Part shown: piece by piece, positions 55,801 through 64,000 of the stretch
Layout of the letters: the number at the start of each line of letters is the position of its first letter
Position numbering within the stretch: position 1 is the stretch's first letter
Origin: Zygnema circumcarinatum
Taxonomy: Eukaryota > Streptophyta > Zygnematophyceae > Zygnematales > Zygnemataceae
Length of the DNA: 64,000 nucleotides
NCBI GenBank assembly: GCA_037447605.1
Contig: CM074805.1
Coordinates: forward strand, 3,928,737 to 3,992,736
Reading direction: 5' to 3'
Translations under genes and position numbers: made by a program
Notes under the pieces: model-generated
What the model was told of the DNA's origin: nothing
The model's input: only the letters and a program-made list of their open reading frames with translations
Database searches by the model: none

Positions 55801-58800
55801 ACAAAAGGGTTTGCTTTCGATGAGATGTGCCAGCTTGACCAGGTTAGGAAATGCTGAAGGTATTGCACCAAATGCACGTGAATTCACGCGTTCCAGTTCG
55901 CCTGGTGTCGAGAGAGACGAAACCATGCAAGGGAACAAGCGGAAGAGAAATGCCAATGTGTGCTGCACCTGCAATGACGTTAAGAGCTTCCAAGTTTCTC
56001 CTCTTGTCGGCAGTCATGCACGCCTCTCTGAATTTAAAGAGAGTGTGAAGAGGCCACGCCGGAAGGCTCGCCTCTTCTCTGTCCACCTCGCCAAGTTGCG
56101 ATTCTAGCATCTTAGCGCGTTTGTACTCTTCGTTCATCACTTTCGTTAATCTCATGTACTCTGAAATGGCCTTGTCGACTTTGGAAGTCCAAATAGCTAA
56201 CTGCTGTGCTGCAGACGTTTGGCATGTGTGGTAGCCCTCCACTTCTTGCTCCATGCGCTTGATTTCTTGCTGACTTTTTTCCACCGCACGTTTGGCATCC
56301 TTCTCATCCAAAATGGCCTGCTCCAGCTGCTCTTTCCCAACCTTTACGCTGTTTTGGATCTCTTGTATGTAGTCAACGGTGAGGATTTCATCGTTGCCAC
56401 GCATTCCCGATTGAGATGCTTCGGCTTCAAGTCTGCAAACCAGCAGTCTTTGGTCCTCTAATTTTACATTTGCTTGCATAATTCGCGCCTCCAGGTACAC
56501 CAAGTTGTGACGGCATCCTTCCAGTTCCACAGCAGCTGACTTAAAATGTTCAGCTTTTTGTTTCAGAGCAGCTATTTGCTCTTCGGCCCGTGCAATATCT
56601 CGGACAATGCAAGAACGACGCTTTTCCATGGTTGAGACGTTGACACCGACTTTACCTTTGCAGTTCTTCTGAAGAGTACTCAGTGCATCTTGTTCAGCCC
56701 TAAGCTCTTCGATTCTTGCCTCCATAGAGCATAAACTCCCTCTCTTTACTACCAAGGCATCCGCCACCTGTGATTCAAGTTGTTCCTGAAACGTTCTCAT
56801 CTTCCAAACTTGGTCTGAAATCTCATACTCTACCTGCAAGGGGTGAATTCTTTCGTGAGGATGCAGCATTCAGTCTGCAACCTGGATTAATGGCAAACTG
56901 GCTCCTCACCGCCAGCGTTTAAAAAAGGAAAAATGCTAAATAGAGGAAAAAAGCCTGATGCCCGTCTGCCTGGTTGGAGATAACAATCCTGATGAAACTG
57001 CCTCACCTAATCCTTATCCTTTATCCTTAACCTTCGGAGAACCAAAAGATCTTTCAAATGCCTCCCAATGGTTTCCACTCTCTTACCTCATTGCTGCGAG
57101 CCATTGCTTTCAGTCTTGTGTTATCATTGGCAATCGCTCTGTCGAGGAGGGCTATGTTACGATTTATTTCCTTCAAACTCTTTTCCGTTTTCTCAACTGT
57201 TTCAACTGCTTGTCGGACTTCTTCATTCCACCGACCTGCGAGAGGAGATCGGCGTCGATGTCATCCTTCCTGATGTGGCAGAACTCCGTTACAGTGAAAG
57301 AACAGCATGTATGCATGTGGTGAATTCCTTTTAGGCAATGAAGTTTGCTCTATAGTCTACGTTGTGCATGTCCTATTCAAGTACTTCCACAACATACAAG
57401 AGATAATATATACAGTCAAAGGCCTGGTCAGAGTTTGACGAACTCCAACGCGCTAGGATCTGATAGCCTGGATACTGTGTGTGCTTCTGAGTTCTTCTGG
57501 TATGCTTTTTATGTTGCCCACGAATAGCTCATGCAAATTCACCATGTTCGATCGCCCGGTCTCACCGGCTCCAGATGCCACACCAATAATCGCAGCAATA
57601 AGCTTAGGGCTATTGTTATCCGCAAGCTCCGTTACTTTCGCTTGTTGAAGTATTGCTGATGAATCTTCTAGAAGGAGGCGAGTTTCTCGTAGAAATTCCT
57701 ATCGCAAAATACAAGAAATTCAGGAAAATCACAGTTGGCTTCAAACCCAACAAGTGGACGCCTTATATTGCCTGCCTTCGAAAATCCTCATCCGTCCAGC
57801 AAACGTTGATGACATTGAATTTACATATTAGTATGCACGCTTACAGAAAATAGACCTGAATGCTTTCTGGATATGGTTTTCGGCTGTAACGCTGTGACGC
57901 TTATCAGTACGTGGAAATGAAATGCACACATGAGCCCTCTCACCAGGGGCGGGAAGGAGATAGTAAGGGGAGGTTCATAATTTACCTTGATTTCCTTTCC
58001 GGATTTCAGTTTTCCATCGATTCTTAACTGACGTGAATAGTCGGGCATTAGCCTTGCAGATAAAACATGCGTTTCAATTTGAGCTTTCTTCGTCGTCGAT
58101 GGAGAGACCGAAGAGCGAACCACGAGCTCCACTTCACAGACTTCACCGCTACTGGACGATATGAGTTCAGACATTTGCTGTACCCGTAAAGCTCCGGGCC
58201 GCACACCAAGAACAAAGCAAATTGCGTCTGCAGAATGCTCCAAACCAGTCAGGAAAATATGCGATGCGCCTCCAACCAAACAAAGCCACATCAGAGAAAA
58301 TGTTATTCCAGAAACGCTGCGATTTCCGTTGGGATATATCTCAGCTGAGAAATGAAAGTGTTGATGAAATAATTGTCTGATGAATAGATTTCCAAGAATT
58401 TAGATACAAGTCAGGCATTGTAACCGAGAGGTATGAATGAACGAAAAAATGCACGAATCTGAAAGGAGCGTCAGTTAGAGCTGAAAATCAAGGCGTTACC
58501 GATGATATTTGATTTGCCGCTTCCATTGGCGCCAGCAATCAGATTGAAGCCCTTAGTGAACGAAATCTTTTGCCGATTGCCTCCAAATGACTTGAAGCCC
58601 AAAATGCTGACACCAGTAAGCAGAGTTAGGAGTCACCGAGGACTTCCCCTGGTTGCTTGACTCCAAAAAAATTTGCAGACACATTACATGAAACAAATCG
58701 ACCGATCCAACATGTAAAAGTGATGCCGGTAATGCACGTAAAGACGGCAGCCTCAACAAGCTACTGAGAATGGAGGAACCATATTCAAGTGAATCACGAT

Positions 58801-58845
58801 GCAAACATGAGCAAACCTGACAGATTCAATGAAGGCGCCGTCCAT
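52849..58845 (-). CDS. SMC-family chromosome ATPase, SMC2-like but divergent
   Basis: Thirteen exons, all phases consistent, give 1190 residues: 58817-58845, 58500-58606, 57986-58227, 57566-57698, 57087-57235, 55969-56833, 55324-55901, 55064-55159, 54361-54933, 54076-54185, 53714-53858, 53401-53605 and 52849-53189. The order is the SMC plan: an N-terminal ATPase half (ILGFKSFGG, Walker A AGANGSGKSN, DAICFVLG); a long coiled coil; a hinge of about 200 residues with GSIVGGWRG; a second coiled coil; then a C-terminal half with signature LSELSGGQR and Walker B VYLMDEVDAALD. DAICFVLG and WKTSLSELSGGQR are closest to SMC2 of condensin. Unusual points are Ala in Walker A, LQQAKVTEL at the Q-loop, ASGAGRW for the usual AGTRMYE-like segment, and Glu-Gln after DAALD. 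It could be a fast-evolving SMC2 or a separate paralogue. Confidence 0.93.
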
Positions 58846-59837
58846 TATCTTGTCCGCCCGAGTTACCACGTCACAAATTGCCTCTGCTTTCCAATGCAAC
58901 GCCTGTGAGAAGGCAGCAAACCTCCAATCTATCACTGCAAGTGATCGGCGGTCTACAACAGGCTCCAGCAGTGCATCAGCAGTTGCCGTTCTGCATGGAG
59001 CGCCTGTTGCCGCGGAACACAAACCCAGGCAGCGAGAAAACGACGATTCTCAAACAAATGCGATATTTCGTCCAGTTCAGAGAAGTTCCGAGAGCTGGGA
59101 ATGCTTGAGAGTTGGTGATATACAAAAGAACAACAGAAGTGCTGGCCTCCCTCCGCGCGCCGCACTTCCGACCGTCGATCGACCGGAGGGCCCTCTTGCA
59201 CGTATGCAAGCTTCGCTCCCGGCGGGCGGGTTGGGGCTCGACGCGACTGTTCGTGTGGTGCCTACTGCGTTTGTGGGTAGGTGGGCTCTTGTTGCTCCTA
59301 TTTTCCTATTCCTATTCCTGTTTTCCTGTTTTTTCTTGTGGCTGATCGTCCGTTGCTTCAGTCTGTTATTGCTCATGTTGATGGTTCGTGGCGAGCCCGG
59401 AGTTCGCCCTGATTTGACCCTCTCTCATGGACGTTGCTCGCCGCATGTTTGGGGATGTTTGTGTTGGCCGATCCGACACGTCACCATAAAGGCTTGGCTG
59501 CTCGCGATGCGGCCCTTCGCAAGGAGCCATTGCGCATATGCCCACCGTGACGTGACGCGGCCGACGAGTTTGTTCCTATGGCTGTTGCGATATTTGGTTG
59601 CCTTGACGCCCGTTTGGATGCCTCTCGTCCTCCGGCGATCCTCGCTACTTCGCCCTTCAGTGTTGCCCCCCTCCTTCCGCGTGAAGCCGCGGTAGTCGGT
59701 GACCGTGTCGGTGGCCTTCCGCCGCTCCCTCCGCGCGATGTGATGTGCCGCACATCGATCGGTGACCTTCGCGGCTGCTTCGAGGGAGGGCTTGAAGCGG
59801 TGTTGAGCCGAGGCGTAGCTTTCCGCTCCTACCTTTT

Positions 59838-59935
59838 TTCTTTGTCCTTGGGTCCTTTGCGGCCAGTTCCTCGTGGTTCCCCATGATGATATTGTCCATT
59901 TACATGATCGTGAGATCAATGCCACATCCTTTGCT
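59838..59935 (+). repeat. Dispersed repeat copy R6
   Basis: TTTTTTCTTTGTCCTTGGGTC, then GGCCAGTTCCTCGTGGTTCC, then ATTGTCCATTTACAT, then GATCGTGAGATCAATGCCAC and ATCC. The hairpin has been deleted. Similarity to R2 extends upstream of box 1. Confidence 0.85.
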
Positions 59936-60239
59936 GGCCATTGCACTAGCTCATACTAAAGGTTGGTTTGAATGGCATTTATCTCCATGTCGGGAGCTGC
60001 CCTTATTAGCGAGTTGGGGTAGACTAAATAGAAGCTTGGACCTCCTTGAACAACTTCATACATATTTTTGTTCGAAAATTCTGAACTATAGACGCTTAAG
60101 AGCAAACGAGACACCTCCATTCTGATATACTATCGCGAGTTTAACACAACTTCATTTTACACCTTCCCAGTAGAACGAAGCCTTCATCTTTGAACATTCC
60201 TTTCGTATATGTCATGGATGACATAGCCCTCACGAGCAA

Positions 60240-60390
60240 GCGCATGGGATGGGCATGGGCCTCTGCGCCATCACATGCATGCACATGAACCAGAAACTCA
60301 CCATGCCCATTACTCACCCTGCCCGACTCGATCACAATTCCCGTCGCTCCCCCCGGTTGTTCCTCGTGGTTCTCCATACCGTACGGTTTT
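60240..60390 (+). repeat. Degenerate dispersed-repeat segment with GTACGG palindrome
   Basis: TTCCTCGTGGTTCTCCATAC at 60360-60379 matches box 1 and runs directly into ACCGTACGGT. Upstream, 60240-60300 is loosely similar to box 2 in the opposite orientation. Confidence 0.5.
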
Positions 60391-60459
60391 TTTATCAAAC
60401 CCTGAGTCCAATGCCGAGGGCAAGTTCCCCCTCGGCCGCATCCATCTGAACGAGCCGTA

Positions 60460-60471
60460 TACCGTACGGTA
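60460..60471. repeat. TACCGTACGGTA palindrome
   Basis: A perfect 12-bp palindrome; related ACCGTAC motifs lie at 60378-60387 and about 60487, and GTAC pairs near 60528. Confidence 0.75.
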
Positions 60472-60849
60472 CCAAACATAGCCATGACCGTACACCCGTA
60501 TAGGTCCCTACTCCCTGGTCTCCGCCGTACAGTACGAGACATACCGTTGCAATCATTTTTTTGACAGTCCAATGTCGCGGGTCGGATTGCTGCCAGCTGG
60601 GGAGATTCTATGTTGCGAATCTGACTGTTGAACAGAAGTTTGGAGCAGGAGCATGGACCGGGCCTCGTCATCCCGGGAGGATATGTTCAAACGTTGGATA
60701 AAGGCCATAGTTTGCCAAAGGTTGGCCCTTTCTCTCCTGCAGGCTACAGACGGAGGCAGGGCGCAGCAAGCAGCCCTCTGCGCGCTGCTCCGGTGCAGGC
60801 CAGTCCCGGAATAATTTGAAGAATGAAGGAATTATAAGCTTGTATCGGC

Positions 60850-63077
60850 ATGCAGACAGGCGGGAAGAGGGAGGCCAAGTCTCTCTCGTCAGACGGCGAA
60901 GGCAGTTCTCCGCAGCAGTCAGATGATGCGAATGTTCCGCAAGGAGGGGTTGACGATTTAGGCCTTCTGCAGCAGGCTAGCTCTGATGAGGACCAGTTTA
61001 TGGTTGAAGAAGCGAGTTGTTTGCCGCAGGATGGCAGTCAGACAGCAGGTACAGAAGGGGATGCTCCACTCTCAGCAGGCGGACCTCCACAGTCCTCCAG
61101 CTCTCGAGCAAGTCATCCCTGGTCGCCTGCAGAAGATAAGCTTTTTGAGAACGCCCTGGCATTGCACCTCGAAGATGTCGATGACAGGAAATGGGAGAAG
61201 ATTGCAGCACAGGTCCCAGGGAGGTCGGTGGAGGAAATACGGCAGCACTACGAATTGCTAGTGGAGGACATCACTAACATAGAATTTGGCAGAGTCCAGC
61301 CTGCAATGTATGCATTAAACGGCGGGGCAACGACTCCAATGCAGTTGGAGAATGGAGTTGACTCGGGAGGCTCGTTAGACATGACCATGGGAGGCAGTCC
61401 AGGCGGGAAAAGGAATGGAGGGACGGTAAGCAGTAAGCAGCAGTCACAGCAAGGGGGCCAGCAGACTTCCTCTGCGCAATCAGGGAAGGGTTCAGAGCAG
61501 GAAAGGAGAAAGGGCATTCCATGGACAGAGGAGGAACACAGGTCAGTCTCCTGTCCCTATCCTGACTGCAGTCTCTCTTCTCAACTGCTGGAGCCATCTC
61601 ATTTTGCAGGATGCCCTTCTCCTAAGCATTTGCCAGTGGTAGTCACATGAGATATCTGAACAAGCAGGACTGTACAAATTCATTTTACCCGCCAAAATGA
61701 TGTGACTAACAAGAGATTCCTGGCTATAGTCATGACAAGCATCAGAATAAGGGGTAGAAGATTCCTGACAGCACCATATCTCTGCGTGCATTCAAATAGT
61801 CCACGAATTGGGATCCCTGTAGAATGCTCAAAACATGCCTTTGTTTTGACCCGAAGTGTGATGTTAGAGACCTGTAATCGCATTAGGGTCAAGTCTTCCA
61901 AGCACTTCAGTAATTAGTGGCTTTATCACAACTCTGACATTTGTTGCGCAGTGGATGGACCATTCTTGTTTGCAATGTTTACCGTGCATCGGTGCAGATG
62001 GTGTAGAAATTTGGTATCAACTCTGCTGCTTATCTATACACATAGTATTATGAACGGCTTTTTTATTACATATGACATGAGTATTGCTCATAGGAGTTGT
62101 GGAAACCAGTACGAAGCACCAGTTTGTCAAAACTCTCTTCGAAAGGCTTTCCCTTATGTTGCTGCTTTCAACCTTCACATTTGACGAGGCTTTTAGTGAA
62201 AGCATGCCATCGCATGAATGCCACAGCTTTCGAACTAAAGAAGCACGATGCCTTTGTGGACAGAGCTTGTCAGTTTACCAGATTATGCATTATTAGATAT
62301 GTCCATCCTACTTTCTGGGCATACATCGCTGAAATTGGACTACCTGGTGATCTGGGTGATCTGTTTTGAAGACTGGTGTCTGTGTTGATCTGGACTGTCC
62401 GCACTCGGCTGTTTACTTGCATAGCTTGACTGGGTACCTTCAAAGGATACTAGAGCGAGTGCATTCTTTTTTGTATGGCGAACGCCATCATTCCTTCAAT
62501 ATGCTTCTACAATCTGCATCTTGAGTAATTGTTAGCTGTGAAAACTGGGCTAGTCTGATGCAAGAAAGGAGGCATGCAAAAGTAACGACGATCTCACAGC
62601 TATACATACTGCTGTTGCAGGCTATTCTTATTAGGGCTCGCCAAGTTTGGCAAAGGCGACTGGCGGAGTATTTCCCGGAACTTTGTCATTTCGCGAACAC
62701 CCACCCAAGTGGCCAGCCATGCACAGAAGTACTTCATCCGCTTGAATTCTATTAACAAAGATAAGCGTCGCACCAGCATTCACGATATCACGAGTGTCAA
62801 CAATGGTGACTCCGTCCAACAGGCATCAGGACCAATTACAGGCCAGCCAGCAGTTGTACCACAAGCCATACCTCAACCTCCTCCCGGCCACCCTGCAAGC
62901 ATGTATGGGCCCCCAGTGGCGGCCTCCATGGCTCATGTGCATCCCATGATGAGCATGGGTCCCCCTTCAGGCCACATGAGCTATGGCCCACGAGCGCACA
63001 TGGGGCAGCCGGTGATGGGGAGCCCCGGATTCCCCATGTCCAACATGGGATACGTACCACAAGCCATGCATCACTAA
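60850..63077 (+). CDS. DIVARICATA-like MYB-related transcription factor (SHAQKYF class)
   Basis: Two exons, 60850-61541 and 62621-63077, join in phase to give 382 residues. A Ser/Asp/Gln-rich N-terminus precedes a first MYB/SANT repeat starting [18 protein letters not shown] and ending [18 protein letters not shown]. After a Gly/Gln/Ser linker comes the second repeat, [20 protein letters not shown], continuing [20 protein letters not shown] and the diagnostic [28 protein letters not shown] follows, as in DIV-type factors. The C-terminus is Pro/Met/Gly-rich, a likely activation region. These proteins bind I-box-like GATAA sites in plants. The intron interrupts the second repeat, and the 1.08-kb intron holds no other gene. 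Confidence 0.95.
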
Positions 63078-64000
63078 GAATGATGTAGGGGAAGTGCAGT
63101 TATGTCGCAGTGCTGATTAGGTTTTGGCTTTCTGTGGGACTGGCAGATGCTTAGCTGCAGTAGGACAATTTATTGTGTCACGAGCATTTTATTGGATTAG
63201 GTCTCGTCCTCCTCGTCTCCCCGCCGCTTCAGGGAGGCAGGGCGGCTTGATTGGCTCCAAAGTGAGGGGATTCCGTAGGACTAAGGCTACAAATAAGCAT
63301 TGACCGCGTTACGACTACTTATTGGCTTGGAGCTTCAGAGGCGTCATTCTCCATGGGAAGGTGGTGTAGGTAGGGCCGAGAGACCGATAGAGAGCGCCAG
63401 AGGTAGAGCAGAGGCAGAGGCAGAGGCAGTGGCAGAGGCAGGCCCTGCTACAGGCTTGAAGGTTGCTGAACAGCAAATTATTTTTTCCTCTTGTAGAGTA
63501 TGAGACCTGTATCAATGGATGCCTTACTTGGGCCAGATGCCGCCTTGTAGGAACTGCAGCCAAGGAGCCCTACTTCTTCCATGAGCCGGTTTTGGGTTTG
63601 TTTGATCTGTGTATATGTATGTCTCAGAAGTTTCTGCTTATTTCTTGGATGTGCGGTCTATGTTTGTGCTGCAGTAGATCCTGGGGAAGTGTTAGTGTGC
63701 ATGTGGCCAGTTCAGATTTGGGTTGAATGCAGAACTGAACTACGAGTGTGTTCACACGGGACAAGCGAGGACATGGAAACAGCTATGCTTCAATCCCAGA
63801 GTTCAGCATCCATCAATCGAAACGAGACCCACCCAGACAGGACTAAACCCTCAAAAGAAAAAGTGAAGCCAAGAGCTGAATCACAGTCACAGCATATTCT
63901 GATGCTGTCACTGCTGCAACCATCTGTTCTGAAGTTGATTTAAGGCTTTACCAAAATAAGGACTTTTAGGAAAAGAATAGTAGTCGCTTGTCATCTGGCT
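63078..64000 (+). other. MYB 3' flank
   Basis: Probable 3' UTR and downstream DNA. A short (GGCAGA)n run lies at about 63410-63445. No gene is visible to the end of the window. Confidence 0.5.

Larger units (their letters stand above)
58846..60849. promoter_or_regulatory. Region between the divergent SMC and MYB genes
   Basis: About 2 kb. It holds the SMC promoter side, GC-rich DNA at 59100-59830 with false open frames on both strands, dispersed repeat copy R6, a second repeat-like segment and a group of GTACGG palindromes. No gene is supported. The 288-codon plus-strand frame starting at 58829 begins inside the complement of SMC exon 1 and has no family features. Confidence 0.5.

Noticed and set aside
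58829-59695. 288-codon plus-strand frame.
   Set aside because: It begins inside the complement of SMC exon 1 and continues through GC-rich DNA without any recognisable domain.
1-64000. CRISPR arrays, tRNA and rRNA genes, bacterial operons.
   Set aside because: No regular spaced repeats, no tRNA-like cloverleaf with a T-loop consensus, and the genes are intron-rich eukaryotic ones.

Overview
The window is nuclear DNA of a green plant (streptophyte). The genes are split by many GT-AG introns, and one encodes CRR7, a chloroplast NDH-complex assembly factor. Others are a fused plant-type P5CS, a SHAQKYF-class MYB and a plastid-targeted LEA-like protein. Introns of about 70-1750 bp and near-balanced base composition would fit an early-diverging land plant or streptophyte alga, but the species cannot be fixed from sequence alone. 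I rebuilt gene models by joining ORF pieces at splice sites. For nine multi-exon genes all exon phases add up to one open frame: RH57, eRF1, P5CS, PRP38, a Tim17-like protein, acetoacetyl-CoA thiolase, a HEXIM-like coiled-coil protein, an SMC ATPase and a MYB factor. A LEA-like protein and a small membrane protein are also closed; CRR7 is certain only in its last exon.

Layout: 0.36-2.9 kb (-) unknown low-complexity 837-residue ORF; 3-6.8 kb GC-rich, repeat-rich intergenic DNA; 6.8-12.7 kb (-) DEAD-box helicase RH57/ROK1; 13.3-15.4 kb (+) CRR7; 16.2-19.4 kb (-) release factor eRF1; 20.2-28.25 kb (+) P5CS; 30.1-32.9 kb (-) splicing factor PRP38; 34.35-35.15 kb (-) LEA-like protein; 36.1-37.2 kb (-) Tim17/22/23-like protein; 39.1-43.2 kb (+) thiolase; 44.4-45.4 kb (+) one-pass membrane protein; 49.1-50.9 kb (-) HEXIM-like protein; 52.8-58.8 kb (-) SMC; 60.85-63.1 kb (+) MYB.

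The genes do not form one pathway. RH57/CRR7 and eRF1/P5CS are divergent pairs sharing short promoter regions. P5CS (proline synthesis) and the LEA-like gene (dehydration protection) each have four CACGTG G-boxes upstream, which suggests shared stress/ABA control.

Most notable: (1) eRF1 has NIKN where almost all standard-code eukaryotes have NIKS at residues 61-64; (2) a dispersed repeat family with a conserved box and a small hairpin, one copy ending in a long A tract and two copies forming an inverted pair; (3) a full-length SMC protein with SMC2-like landmarks but unusual motifs; (4) a plant protein arranged like metazoan HEXIM; (5) a CCGTTGGATC motif array in a promoter region. No CRISPR array, rRNA or tRNA gene, or intact transposon was seen.
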